This document shows, one piece after another, positions 1-13,832 of a DNA stretch of 64,000 bases; position 1 is the stretch's first letter, and every line of letters starts with the position of its first letter. A program made the position numbers and the translations under genes. The DNA is taken from NCBI GenBank assembly GCA_021234535.1, contig CM037849.1:12815526-12879525 (forward strand), given 5' to 3'. The DNA is from Stichopus chloronotus (Eukaryota; Echinodermata; Holothuroidea; Aspidochirotida; Stichopodidae). A model generated the notes under the pieces. That model searched no databases. It was not told where the DNA came from and saw only the letters and a program-made list of their open reading frames with translations.

Positions 1-3000
1 AATTCCTCTCAACTAAATCGACACTTTGTATTCGTTTTCCATTTTTTAGTCTCTTTCGAGTTAATTTCTTTCATTGTCCATTCTTCCACTTTTTTTTAAA
101 TGGAACCATAATGAACATCGTGCGATTTTGTCAACCTATCAGGCGTTGTGACTTGCCCTTTACGTTTGAGTTTTTTCTTACTCATTCAAGTTGACAAGGT
201 ACCTTAATATCTTGTTTTGTTCCGGAATTCTTCATTTATTTCCCTTGGGGAATTTTATTGCTAGTGTAGGAAGTGGAATATTTATGTCAATTCTTTTGTC
301 TTCGATGGAAGGGTTAGTATATTACATAGCTTATTCCAAACGGCTTGTCCTTCTTTGATATACTCTCTTTCCCTGCTGTAATTATATTTCCTGCAACTGC
401 CTTTGTTTATCCCATCCTCGATACCGCACCAGGGGTTTATCTCAACCAGCCACCTTGCCTGGCCGTGTCGTTTTCTTATTAGTGTCAGCTATTCCTGCAG
501 TTACGAATCTGACGTGATTTTTTTTGCGCATCTCTTGTTTACTACGTTCCAGTGTGTGTTTACACATCCATTCAACAAAAACCACGAACTGACTGAGGGT
601 GAACAATAGATTGTACAAGCCCGGGTTTTCATTCAACAGTACCACCAATGTATGACAACCACCAGGAGAGATAGGGAGATAGGTCATAATTAAACCACGC
701 CCCCTTTGCGCGTTCATTGGTTCTTCGTCGAAAGAGACTCCAGTTGGTGTACTGTACAAGTCATGCTACCAAACATTGGAACAACTGGAAAGCGATGTCG
801 GAACCACGATGACAAGAACAATAATAAAAGAAACAGAAAATCCCGATACCAATACCCACCGTGAAAAAAAATGCTATAGATAGACAGGTGTGAAGTTAGG
901 GACACCACTGGGAATCGTCAATTGGTAATCAAAAGGGCTATAGACTTCAGGTAGACCGTACGCGTGTTACAAATTATCTCTCCGTTTTGACATATCTGGA
1001 TCGTGAGTGTGTACGGTACTATATTATTGTTATCATTATTAACCTTTCAAACTGTTGGACGTTTGCGGAGGTAGACAGCGAGGATTATTTTTTCAAACTC
1101 TTGTAGACTGCAAAGAGAAAAAAAAAAAATATAGGAGTAGCGGAGAGAATGAGACTTTCCAAACGAGGTAAGTTTATTTACCGTTAACTCCAACCCTCCA
1201 CCCCATATCTCTCTCTCTTCCTCTTTATCTCTCTTTCTTTCCTTCACCTTGTAAAATGTTTCTTTTTCATTTCTGCAGACATGTTATCGAATGTAAACTG
1301 CAGACAGTTCCTTATTTTTTGCTTGTGTTTGTTCGTTTGCCATTTGTTATTTTAAGTAATATACGTATGCTCCGAAGGAATGAAAAGTTTTAGGGTTTGT
1401 TATGCGGGGAGGGGAAAGGTGGAAAAGGCACTAAAGGAGAAAAGTGAACCCTTACAGAACATAGCTTGATTTAAAAAAAAAAAATGTTCGTACACTTATT
1501 TCGTTGTGGCAGTTTTCATATATAGTTTGCCTCTCAGATTATCCTACCTTATACCAACTTCTTTTTTCTTTTTTTGTTACTGTTGGTAATGGTGAGGGTA
1601 TATGTAGCTAGAATCTAAGAGTGTTCAACCACAACTGAAGGAATACCTTCATTTTGACTCACGTTGTGTTTTTCGCATTGACCATCCTACTTTGTAAAGG
1701 CACATTATAAAGGCATGCCTCGGCGTTTGCAACAGAAGCGTCTATCGGACGTATAGACGTGTCATATAGCAAAGATCGTATTTACTCGAAAATTCGTCAT
1801 TTTTCGTTTACAATATAACCGATAATATCGATCAATCATTTATCTCCAAACCCACCAGCGTCTGTTGATCGATGCGAGATCACTAATATTCGATCCGGCC
1901 AAACTTTCTCAAGTTGCAAAATTTACAGATATACTTATCGTTTTGTTGAGGTTGCACAGGCAGACGATGCGTCCGTCTCGTGAAATGTGTCACAATGTGT
2001 CACAATGTCATGTGTCACAATATCCCCCGCCCCCAACTCAGCATTTATGACAATGTTATCTGAAATCAATTTTCAAAATCGTCACGCTTTTTTTTACATG
2101 CTTAAAGTAAAGCATTGTATAAAAGTAGGACAACAATAAAACCCAGATATGTATAGATCGTTCCCCAGGGCCCCCCCCCCCCCTCCGATGAAGGAGGCTG
2201 TACTGCCAACATTTTCATAATGCATCTTGTTTTCATATTTAATTCGTCCAATGCAAAATATTTTGCTATAAAGCAATATTTAAAAGTTACGTTCTTCCCG
2301 TCTTTCGAGCTACCCCGTCCGTCCTCTCGACACTTCGGGTGACGGACCATATCTGTGATGTCCACCGTTCAATAGGCTTAAACGCAGCTGCTGAGTCAAA
2401 ATCATGTTGTGTGGTTTTTTTTCCTTCACAGTGAACGGATACGCTGTCATCGCCGTTATTAGAATTGTCATTGTTTCTTTGTATTATTATTATTATTTAT
2501 GAGCTATTATACACAGTGAGGATAGACTAATAACGAAAGCAAATACTGAATGGCGACTCTTCATATACGAGCGATGAATAATGCCGTCATCAATCTCCCG
2601 CACACACTCACACATTATAGACAAAAAAAAAAGCAGTGACTCATTCGAAACAAACAAAAAAAGGTACAAAAAGGGGCGATATCTCGTCAATTCTATCATT
2701 TTTATTTTTTTTTATTTACGTTTCTGTTCTGGCGCCAGTTTAAATGCGGACATAAATTTCATAGCGTGTCTTTCACAGTAATTGGTTGCCATGCGTGATT
2801 TTTTTTTTTCCGATAGAGACGGGTCACAAATGAATCAGACAAAAATATGCGCTTTAACACATGTGTTAAAATTATTATTAATAGAGCTGTCATTCAAGGG
2901 TCGAGAGCTCGTTGGCCTGTAACTGTACATAAAGTGGACTGACTGGAGGCCGAGTCTCCCTTTTGTGCGTTGTCTTTTGACGTCTTCTAAACATGACGAT

Positions 3001-5547
3001 AAAAGTAAATGGGAAAGATATTAGTGAGAAATGATGTGCGATCCGAAACGAATTTGCTCCCTGGGATTTACAATGAACGATCGTAGACCGCTACGTGTGT
3101 AAATGTGTGAATACGGGTGTATATGGCGAGAGATGTATGTAAAAAAAATCTCTGCATCGTACAACAGTGAGATGTATCGACCAGTAAGTTAAATCGAATA
3201 GTTTTTCGAGAGGAGGTGAGGACTTGATAATGCCATTATATCAGCTTTGGTTGTAAAAGCACTGATAGAGAAAAGAGAAGCTCAGTGGGATTAATTGATT
3301 TTCTATTAACAGTGCTTTACTTTGCAGTGCAGGTAGATTTGATAGCCCGCCTGGGTGGCACCTAAATGAAAGAGTAATTGCATCGGCTAATTAGTCACGT
3401 AGGTCGCTGTGATCATGTTTTTGTCTTACAATTGCGTTCTTTCAAACGGTGCGCTGCTGCGGTGTTTCATTTTAGATTCAAATTAAAAAAAGGTTTCTTT
3501 CAGAGCGTTATACTTTATTCACTCACCCATGACAATGGTAAGAAACAATGTTGTGGGTATAGATAGACGTCAATGTTCACGCTGTGCTAGTGATTATTAT
3601 TATTATTTTATTTTATTTATGTATTTTTTTTGGGGGGGGGGTGTTAGGCGTACTATGAAACCTGTCGGCTCTGAATAACAACAAAAGCAATTAATATCGA
3701 TTATCATTATGTGACTACGATAACATGATAAACAATATCTACCGAACTGTGTGTGTGGTTTCAACGTATTTAATCGGCGTTTTTTTTTTTTGAAGTTATC
3801 GAGTACAAACATAAAGCCAATGCGCTCACTTTAGAACTTCTATATGAATCTGAAACAAATAGTGGATAACACTCGCATACAGTATAAACCCCCGTCCCCT
3901 GCGAATTTCAGTTGATAAGTCAAAGACACACCCATCCAAATTTTCCGATTCAGTGTCTCAGACAGGAAGACATCGGTCATTCTGCATGTAACCGACTTGT
4001 GCGAAGAACTGCAAGATATTCCAATATTATTCCGCTCGTGAAAACATAGTCACCGTGGACTTACGTGGACTTGTCTTGCGCTGAGTTCAGAACACGCATA
4101 TTTCTATAGCAGTTATAGAAAGGCAAAATTGACTCTATATATATATATATGAACCGCTATATGTCGTTGTGTCATTTGCCTGAATATAGGCTAGCACCTC
4201 TCTCCTGAGCTTTAGTTAGTGCTCAGTGAAACTGCCCTGTTTGTAATATCCAAGAGAATGGAAAACGAATAACCTGTTTTTACCTCGTAGATATTCACAA
4301 GATTTTTTTTGACAAATGTTCTGCATGAATTCGTCGTTGCATTGCTTTCCAATGTATTTACAGCGAATGTCGAAACACACGGCCACATGCATGCGGGTTT
4401 TATTCCAGAGAATATCCACTCATTCTACACGTAAAAAAAAAATAGAAAGAAAGAAAGAAGAAAAGAAAGAATACAATTAAATCAAATACAATAAAAAAGT
4501 CAATTACACTAGAATGCAAAAAACAAAAAGAACAAAAAAAGCAAAACACTCATTTCCACATACGCAACCATAACTTGTTTGTCTTTTTTTTTTTTAATGA
4601 CACATCATCATTCAAACGGTACGGTTTTTTTTTTATGTTTTTATACAATTACGAAGGGGTTAATCACTCCATTGTTCTAGCACTGCGAAGTTCAGGAACC
4701 GTTTGTTCAACATTTCAATTTAATCCACTGGCTGAATCGTGTCTTTTACGGAATGTCACATTGCTGGATTATACCATTATATTCGCGAGGGTGGAATGAG
4801 GTGGGCAGGGTAGGGCTCGACAAGTAATATACTAACATCGGCGAGTCCATTGACTGGGACTTGTGAATTAACGCTGAGAATATGTATATATACTCATTTT
4901 TTTCTGGATACTTTTTCGTATACTTTTTTTTCCTTATCGTAGAAAAAGTAAAAAAAATGGAAATACGTAAAAAAAATTTATTTTTAATTTTTTACTTTTT
5001 TTTACTATAAAGAGGGAATACTTTTGATCTTGTCAAATTGATTAAATACGGAACTGCTTGAAAGAATATATCAAAATGAAAAACAAGGATTAAGTTCCAC
5101 TTATGTTTGCAAAACGTCGGACGAAATTTTTAATGTTCCGAAATGGATTATATTTTCTTTACTTGATATTTAACAAAAATATCGAAAAATATCGAACAAC
5201 ACCATTTTTGTTTTCATCATGAGCTTGTCTGGACTTTTTTTCTTATATATGTGACAGAGACGATATCAGTATAACGACAGTGGATCATTAGGACTAGGGC
5301 CTATGCATGAACTGTCGCGCCATTGACTCTATACCGGCATTGTGATAGTACCGTATGTGTAGGCTTGAAGCCATTCGGACATGCTCAAGCTTCTACATAT
5401 CGTGGACTGACATGGCTGCATGTTTTCCTATCGATGTATTTGGATTAGATTCACACGATCGTTAAAAAAAAAAAAAATGTGTTAAAATGTCTCAAAAAAG
5501 TGAAACGTTTGGAAGGTATTGTCCTCTTGGAAGGGCGTCACACTTAG
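1..5547. other. no recognised gene
   Basis: AT-rich DNA with poly(T)/poly(A) runs, a short GTGTCACAAT tandem (1986-2022) and poly(C) at 2168-2182. A PAN/Apple-like peptide near 4657-4799 is discussed under findings. Nothing else supported. Confidence 0.5.
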
Positions 5548-5727
5548 CAGATAGGCCTACACGACGTTACACTAAAGAAACATCAAAACGATATGTCATT
5601 TGATCCCCCGGGGACGCACAAACAAGAATTTGCAAAAGGTGACTTCCGCAACCTTGCCCTTGCAAAGCGAACACTTTGCGAATCAAGTAACCATTTGTAC
5701 AACCAACTGCCAGACAAAGCAAGTTGA
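5548..5727 (+). other. candidate terminal coding exon
   Basis: Open for 59 codons after CACACTTAG at 5547 to TGA at 5725 (landmarks: MSFDPPGTHKQEFAKGDF, TLCESSNHLYNQLPD). AATAAA at 5796-5801 lies 70 bases downstream. A second + frame and one minus frame are also open here, which lowers confidence. Confidence 0.25.
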
Positions 5728-5883
5728 ACGGTGTATTCTGCCACGATGTCGGAGGTAAAAGACAGAAAACAAAAACAAACAAACAAACAACCAGAAATAA
5801 AAAAAATATGGCATATTGTTTAGTAGGTCTATCTATCAAATTTAGAAACGTCTGCCATCTATTTATTATTTTCTTTCTTCCGC

Positions 5884-6238
5884 TTAAAGGGAAATAGGGT
5901 GTTTAGAATACACCAACATGACGTACTGTACTAAAGAAATAGCTTTAGTCATTATTAAACCATTCAGTATCATCAATAAACGTGTGTCAAAGCTTCATCT
6001 GCCCAAAACATGCATGTGATGAGTAAAGGAAGATGCATCATTTGAATTTTGAAAAGTTTGGGTGAACAAATTAGTGTTGAGCAACAAATAACTGAGTTTC
6101 TCTCTGTGAGAAACTTATTTCTTGAAAAAAGAACTCCTGTCCTTTTTTATTTTGAATAATCTATCATTCTGCATCCACAAACATTGGTTTTAAACATATG
6201 GATGTTTTCTGTAAAACAAATGCTCTAGTTCCCTTTAA
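5884..6238 (-). mobile_element. T2/Kolobok-like MITE, family A, copy 1
   Basis: A 355-bp element bounded by TTAA on both sides, with termini TTAAAGGGAAATAGGG and its inverse. The interior matches the copies at 48.4, 49.4, 51.2 and 57.2 kb in reverse orientation (shared landmarks: TTTGTTCACCCAAACTTTTC, ATGATGCATCTTCC, GTTTATTGATGAG). It is the only family A copy in the first 45 kb. No coding capacity. Confidence 0.88.
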
Positions 6239-9200
6239 ACTGAGGTCGTAAACAACCACGACTCATTTGGTAACGGTCGGTTAACACTTATCGACAGGCA
6301 GAGCATCGGTATAAGGGCGCCCTTGCATATGATATGTGAAAAAAAAAAAAAATTCAAGCGTGTTGACCTCATATATACCAAACTGCATCTCAAGAATTGG
6401 TTGACAACTTTTGATAGTAGTGATGATGCACGTGGCTCTCTTCCTGTAGTCTTTATTTATTTTTTTCTTTTCCTTTCTTGTCTCCCCACGATCGATATTC
6501 GTTAGCAATTAAAAAAAAAAACTCTTCATGGCAAAAAAAAAAAAAAACTCCATGGCACACTCTGATCACAAAGCAAATCTGTTTTCACTCCATACTTTGA
6601 TATAATTTTTTGTTTTTTGGCCAAACTTTCTATAATTCGCCGAGAGCTTTCTCCTACCTATCATCAAAAACGATTTCATTGGCAAATGAATCATATACAT
6701 CTCGAGATTTTGGGAGCAGTACTGGTGAACGTCACTTCCTACTGATGTGCGTGCGTACCCTTTTCAGACTGATTGTAACACTCTGTACATACTATCGCGT
6801 AGGCTATACAGTTGCTTCATAGGACCCTATTATGTTCTGCAACCACGACAATGGCTCGGCGTCTACCCTTTTGTAGCAAATGTTAGCTCTTTCTGTCACT
6901 GACTGAGCTTTTTTGACATTGCAGGTTGCCTTTTTTTTTTAATTTCCCTCTTGTCTCTTTGTATGCGACATAATAAGACAAACCTGGTAATAATAATAAC
7001 CCTAGTAAATACGCAGTCATGATGTAGAATACAATTCTGGTGATTTATATAGGTGTACCGAAGCCATTAAGTAAAGTCCGCGAGTGTACGGTGCATGAAA
7101 TCTTGCTTCTGTCATGTATAACCTGATAACATACGGTATCCTCAATAGAGTACGCGTCCTTGTAACCTTGTTCAAACATGGTAGGAGTATTCACAGTAAA
7201 ACTCCTATTAATAGATAAGGTGTTACTATAGCGTTAATCACTCAATTTTAACCTTTCTTTGTTTAGAGGTCGGCGTGTACTAACGCCATAAGAGTGTGAC
7301 TGTGGCACAAAACTGTAAGTAAAGGCTGTTGTTGCCTTCTACGCTTTTCCAATAGGATATACTTATGCTGTCAGACCAACACAAAAATTGCCTTTTTTGA
7401 AGCTTCCCTGTAGACTGGTCGACCCCTCACTTTCTTTTATAAACGATGAATTGATTGGTGCTTATATTCTGCTCCAGAGAAACGGAGTAGTACATCATGT
7501 GCTTTTAGTACTAGATCACCTGACAGTTGCCAGGATGCATATGTATCTTCCCCCTAAGTTCGTTGCTTTTAATTTCCCCATATCCTCTCAAAAAAGCGCA
7601 CACTACACACACCGTGTCGTGTCCGTAATTAATGACGTTTACGAGGACGATGAATAAGTGAACATGCGTATCTTTTTCATCAACTAGCGTTCGTTTGAAC
7701 TTCAAAATAGTGTCGATAGCCATAGGCTCTTTTAAGATTGTCAACTGAAGGGAGAATGCTTCAAAGAATGACTTCGTGACAAGTTTACCCAAACACCGAT
7801 CGGTACGTCACTCTTTACGAGTAAAATAGGCAGTACGTTTCACCTTTCAAATCAGTGTTGAAAAAAAAAACAAAACAAAATGAAGTCACGTGAAGATGCA
7901 GCAGTTGCGTCTGAGCAGTGTGTGATGTACGCTTTAAGCGTTCTGAGTAATTCGTGGAACTGCACGCAATGCGCAATTCAGTTGGCTCCCCGTTTAAGCC
8001 TACACCTTGCTCTGTTGTTCAGCTGCAATAAACATAGGCCTATTGTAAAGACACCCCGCCATTTTTCTTAAGTGTGTAGGATATTACAACACTGTGTGGT
8101 TCTTTGTTTTTGAGGTTATTTGATGCCATTGTCGTTTTGTCACAGCGATCGTGGTCTAAATTCAAAAAAACAATGCACCTAGTTCTTTTCTTTAGTTCCT
8201 GACGAAGGAATATGGTTTCTTTTTTAATTGATATATGATGAAGAGGAGGGCGGGGGGAGGGTGTAGAATTTCATTTGCAGACCAACACATTTTCTTTACT
8301 ATACGCATTGTCAACCAACCTGTTATTTATTCGTTGAATTGCATGATGACATTATCATTATAATCATGATCAACATCTCATGTGACATATTTAGATCCGC
8401 ACGTGACCTTGTTTTTTTTTTTCGTTCCAACCCAATTCGCCCACTCACAACAAAATTTTGCATATCACCAATATTTGTGGGTGCAAACATTGTATTAACG
8501 TTTCTCGTTATGTCGACCGCTTGTACATTTGTCACCTATTGTGGCCAGTCTTGTCAAACGTCGTTGCCAATTACAGGTCGCGATCTATATGCGGGCAAAA
8601 GATTCGTCATCGGAGAGATAAAAGTACACAGGGTAAACGGGTAAGCGAGGTTGTTTATTGGAAACTTCTAAGAATTGACTTTGAAGAAATTGCGAATTGG
8701 TTGTGAGTGTAAACACAACGTACGGTACAGTATATAAGCCTACACCTTGTGAAATAATTTCGTAACTTTATTTGTTTTGGTACACGAAAACGCGTCGCCC
8801 GTGTTATTGTGTAAAAGGAAAAAAAAAGAAAAAAAAAGCCCTGCGACAGGTTCATAAGGAGTTCGTGACCTGGTGATTACACCGTTGAATCAGGGGGTTG
8901 ATATTTGGCAACTCCCTGGCTGAATCAATTCCCTTCTATTATCGTGCTTGGATGTATGTATACAGCCGTTTGAAAGATCGTTATCTGAAGAAAACAAAAA
9001 ATGGTCGTTTGAACTGTATCACGTGATTGACACGTAGCAATAGCCAGGAGATTAAGTTCATGTTGACATAATGTCGACTGCTTAGTGTGAAGGTAAAACA
9101 TTGCTAAATGGAAAGATCTTGATGTATACACATGCGGCAGGTTTTCAGTTAGGTCTTCTTTTTTTAACTGTAATGTCATGAAGTTCTCTGGTTGCAATTT

Positions 9201-9903
9201 TCGGTCGTTATTGGAAAACGCTTGCCTCAAGCTCACAGGTGGTAGTCTGAAAGGGGGTAACTTCAACTGGTAATATCTTGAGAACCACACATGGGAACTG
9301 AATCGAAGTTTCACCGGAATGGTTGGATAAACTTACTCTTCAACATATCCACGCTAAATTTGTGGCCAGACCATCCTATTAACAAAGTGATAGAATCTTT
9401 CCCCTCATCGTTTTTGCAATAACATGTCTCATTCCGAAAGTTATCCTGAGCGGGTCATGACGGGGCGGAACAATGTACAGATCTGCCGGTTGTGATTTGT
9501 TTCGACTGCAGAATCATATCATCACTTGTACTTGAGTCTGATCACTCTTGCTAAAAAAAAAAAAGCTACCGCGTTTCTATTATTTATAGATTTTTGACAT
9601 GTTGTCCAACAATGGAAGTGAGTTCGTTTTAAACGGTGTCAGAGGACAATGCAAAAACCAAAAATGAAAAACGAAAGAACTAGTGAACGGATTTTTAGAC
9701 AGATCAAATTAACCCTTTCCGTGATAAAAACATCGACACACAGAGGAGATTGTATCTGTATTTGAAAAAAAATATAATTGTGATTATAACCAAAACGCAA
9801 AAAAAAAAAAAAAAAAATGAAGAGAAAGAGAAGATTTTTTTGTTAAAACTCTGCGTCAATCACCATTATTGACAGTAACGATTAAATCTCTTCGTTATTG
9901 GCG

Positions 9904-9904
<1 letters not shown>

Positions 9905-9977
<73 letters not shown>
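9905..9977. repeat. (TA)n microsatellite
   Basis: About 36 uninterrupted TA units, followed by a short imperfect ATGATGCA repeat (9982-10015). Confidence 0.97.
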
Positions 9978-9979
<2 letters not shown>

Positions 9980-10427
9980 CAGTAATGATGCAATATGATG
10001 CAATGATGCAACAGTAATATACCGGTATAGGCTACACAGTACAAAACTACCCGACCTATCCCACCTGCCACCTTCTTCATCATGCAGCGCCCTCTATAAC
10101 ATACCAGTCATTTAATCATGATGCGTATGATACGCTGCCTGTCTTTATTACAGTCTGTTGTCTCTGTGTGTCCGTTTGTGTGCATGCGATGACTCTTTTC
10201 ATTTTTTGATTTATTTATCTATTCATTTGTTTTGCCCTCACCCATAAACCTCCTCAAACGCGTGACGCAGCGTACGGCGAATTCAATGATCGTTCCCCCC
10301 CCCCCCCCCCCCCTCGTTCCCCTCGTTTTATTTTTCAGTTTTCAAAAGTAAGGTTTTAAAATGATGAGCTGGGTTGTTTATCTGGAGGAATTCTCAATAT
10401 TTGCGAGTTTCAAACTTTTTACCATAG

Positions 10428-10556
10428 AAAGTGCGACATCAGCAGATTCTGAAAGCAAAAGCGGAAGCTGATGAAAGATTCGATACGGATGTCATCACCA
10501 ATGGTGACCGGACTACAGAGAAAAGCGAACCCCTGGACGAGTCCCTAAAAAAATAG
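10428..10556 (+). other. candidate terminal coding exon, charged C terminus
   Basis: The acceptor CTTTTTACCATAG at 10427 leads into 42 codons ending in TAG. The peptide is rich in Lys and Glu (QQILKAKAEADERFDTDV, then TTEKSEPLDESLKK), like the cytoplasmic tail of many membrane or cytoskeletal proteins. It has no ATG and is short; family unknown. Confidence 0.28.
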
Positions 10557-13500
10557 AATAGAAAAAAAAAACGTTGCCCTGCACCGTGACGTTATGCACT
10601 TGGAACCTGCTTTCGAGAAATCCTTTAGCCTACGGCAACCGCTGCACGTATAGGTCCGTGGTGCACTGTCGGATGCGCATCATAGGAGCAGCTTCTAAAT
10701 TCCGGGGGAAGTCGATTAACCGACAGAAACCGACTGGCTGCCGAATGTTAGAATTGACAATGTAAGAATTTCGACCATGCACACACGTACAGTGCCCATG
10801 GGCCCACCATTCACACACGTGACCGACAAGCTCACGTGACTCCCCCCACGTACACACACGTACACACCCATAGATACACACACCTATCATGTTTTTTTTT
10901 TGTTGTTTTTTTTTTTTTGTACTGAGGCACTGAGCCGCATTGACGGTATAAATCTCCCAATTCGCTTCGCCAGTATTCTAATTGGACGCAACCACGGTAT
11001 TGACTTGTAATGGATTTCTCCACATGTTATGTCGTTTTAACTTTCCTGCACAATTACACTTCATGGCAGATTTCTGAAGATTGCAGTTGAAGTTAACTGA
11101 ACTATTATTATGTTTAAAAAATAGTAGATGCTCGTGGTGGAAGCTCATAGCCGGAAGCTTGTCCATACTATTCTGCGAATTATTATGGCCACACGAAATG
11201 CTACAGCATATAGCCTATACACATGCCACTATTACTGTGATGGAAGCGCGTGATTTGTTTTTTTTTTTTTTTTTGGTTTAAGCTCTTGCCTTACAAGTTA
11301 CGCAAGTTTTTGAAGTACGTCGTTCATGAGCGTCAACTTGTTTCGTCCACACGATCTCTAAATGCTTGAGCCTCAGTAAACAATTGATGTTACTTAAGTT
11401 TGGCAGAATGATCTGTGAGACGAAACAACATGAATAGACAGAAAAGCGTGTCACAGGACTGTGTCAGAATTGCTTACTTTAATTTAAAACGCAATCCTGC
11501 GTGCAAGCTTGCCTTGAATCCAGGCAAAAAAAAATTGCGGCATCGACCAGAAGTCACAAGATCCACTGATGACGAGGTGGTTTCGAATGCCACGTGAGGT
11601 TGTTTTGATCACCGTTTAACTCGTCTAATAATATGAGATATTACACCAAAGAGGTAGTCCCACTGATGTGTTATTGTGTTACCGTGTAAGAGGGACGTTG
11701 AATTATCCATTACCGGAAACCAACCACTTTCACTCTTTACCCGTTGCAAGAAGTTATTCATAACATTTTGTTTTGAAGGCAAGTTTCCATCCTGCGTCGC
11801 GAAAGAAGTTCTTTCATTACAGTCATCAATATGTGAATCTTTCTGAAGGGTATAACCTCGCAAGGTCAACTCCATATCTTTATGTACCTTGTCTCAGCCG
11901 TGTTGTGCCATCATATAGGCGATGCTAAATGGTGCTAAAGGTTCGTCCGTGTAGAACAATTAAGTTTGGCCCGTAAATTGCCGTCTACTGTTGGTGCTCG
12001 ATGTATGTGTACGTAACAGAGCCTAGGTGTGCGCACAATTAAGTCCACACGTCTTTTGAAGAAAATTTGATCATCTTTGAGCTGTTATGGCATAGAGCAA
12101 AAAGTAGTGTAGGCCATCGCATTATGTAGGGATTGAGTGTGTTAGGCTACGAAACCATCGATCGATACCCTTGGCTAATTCACGTTTCACAGGGATCGGA
12201 TGAGAGCGCCTCACTGGAGTTAATGGATTTCAAATACTTAAGTGATTGGGTCACTGTTGCGTATGGCACGATTCAAGGGCATCGATAGCCGGGAAGGGGT
12301 CGGAACGAGTGAGGGAGGGATACTGTAATAAAGAGCTGGGACAAGTACATATATTCATAACCTCTGTATACTTTACCCCGTACGTCTCTGCACGAAATGA
12401 TGATCATTCGCATATTTTGTAAGCGAACTCTTAAAAAGCGACTGCGCTTGCGAGTTAACGGGATTCCCGATTTTGAAACCGTCATATGATCGAAACGGGT
12501 AATCATCATTTTTGGCAATCTATCCACAAAAGACAAAAAAAACTAGGATTGATATAAAATATCACAGTCGGGGCAGAAATCAAGGAAGTTGTTGGGTCTT
12601 TAATGACCCGGATGCATAGAGGACTCACAGCTCTGAAACAACAAGGGACACTGGTATAATCAATGCAAGACCCTGTAAATTAAGTTAATACTCAGAAACT
12701 TTTACAAAGAGAACTTGACGAAAGTGACAGTGGCTTTTTTTTTTTGTAATTGTGTATTTTTTTTTCGAGACAATTCTGTTTACTATTTTTAGCATTTTTA
12801 ACGGGTAGTCGTAGCTTAATACCCAGAAGCCGTCTGACGGAGGAACAATTTTTCGGCGGCAACAGACCACTTGACCCGTTGCTTGTTATACGGTACGGCA
12901 TGAGGTATGCAGAATAAACGGGGGGAATATGTTGTAACTTCTCTCATGATCGCAGGGCGTTTTTTTTCTTTTCTTTTCTTTTTTTTTTGAAAGAAAGCGA
13001 AACCTAGTCATGTGACTATTATGATGGTGCAACATCCTGAAGAAAATGGAAAATATAAAACTGAAATTTTCGAAAATAATTAGGCGGATTAAAATTTACC
13101 GTGAAGTCCAGAATTTATCATTGTTTTTTTGCTCAATTACACACACTGCATATTCATAAGGCAAATGATATCCCCCGCGCTTCAAGCTCTCTGGCATATT
13201 GTTTCCATTCCTCCAAAAATCTGATAGTGATTTCGCGTTGTACCATACATATGAACTGATGTACACGTTGCACTCACACCATGTTGGATTATGATTTTAC
13301 ATGTGCCTAGCATCTGTTTGACAAATGATGCGAGTACGTTCTCGGCATTGTATCTACTGATCATTAAGAAGGGAAACGCGCACATATGAGATAGAAAGAA
13401 TTGCAAAAATAGTACCCGGCAAATTTTGACGCCAATGAAGGAGTTGAATCGCCAATACTGCCCGCCTCTTTGCGTCTCCATATGGCAGCCATACGGAGAA

Positions 13501-13676
13501 GTCGAACAACCCCATCAATAGTTATAACCCTCACAATTCTGGTAAATTTGTGTCCCCCCCCCCCCCCCCCTTTGACAGTTAGGGAAAAAAGGTTGAAGTT
13601 TATGGCGTGAAAACGTCCTTCGGTGCGTCAGAAAATTTGGACAGCACTTTTCTGTGTATATATGTATATGTTATAT

Positions 13677-13677
13677 G

Positions 13678-13709
<32 letters not shown>

Positions 13710-13832
13710 TGTATGTATGTATGTATGTATGTATGTATGTATGTATGTATGTATGTATGCATGTATGCATGTATGCATGTATGCATGTATGCATGTATGC
13801 ATGTATGCATGTATGCATGTATGCATGTATGC
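13677..13832. repeat. (GTAT)n then (GCATGTAT)n compound microsatellite
   Basis: About 20 GTAT tetramers (13677-13757) are followed by about nine copies of the octamer GCATGTAT. The octamer block arises by one T-to-C change in every second tetramer and was then amplified as a unit of its own. Confidence 0.97.

Larger units (their letters stand above)
6239..13552. other. no recognised gene apart from candidate exon at 10428
   Basis: Intron-like or intergenic DNA with the (TA)n tract at 9905 and poly(C) at 10296-10313. Several 60-130-codon frames on both strands lack splice or codon support. Confidence 0.5.

Noticed and set aside
442..759. 105-codon minus-strand frame near the window start
   Set aside because: No splice or promoter support; composition like the surrounding non-coding DNA.
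3085..3142. EGF-like peptide YVCKCVNTGVYGERC
   Set aside because: The frame is closed by a TGA just upstream, the only AG acceptor has no pyrimidine tract, and only part of an EGF domain is present.
11609..11875. 88-codon minus-strand frame from an ATG
   Set aside because: The peptide looks ordinary, but there are no splice, promoter or poly(A) signals. Frames of this length are expected by chance in the CpG-containing patches.
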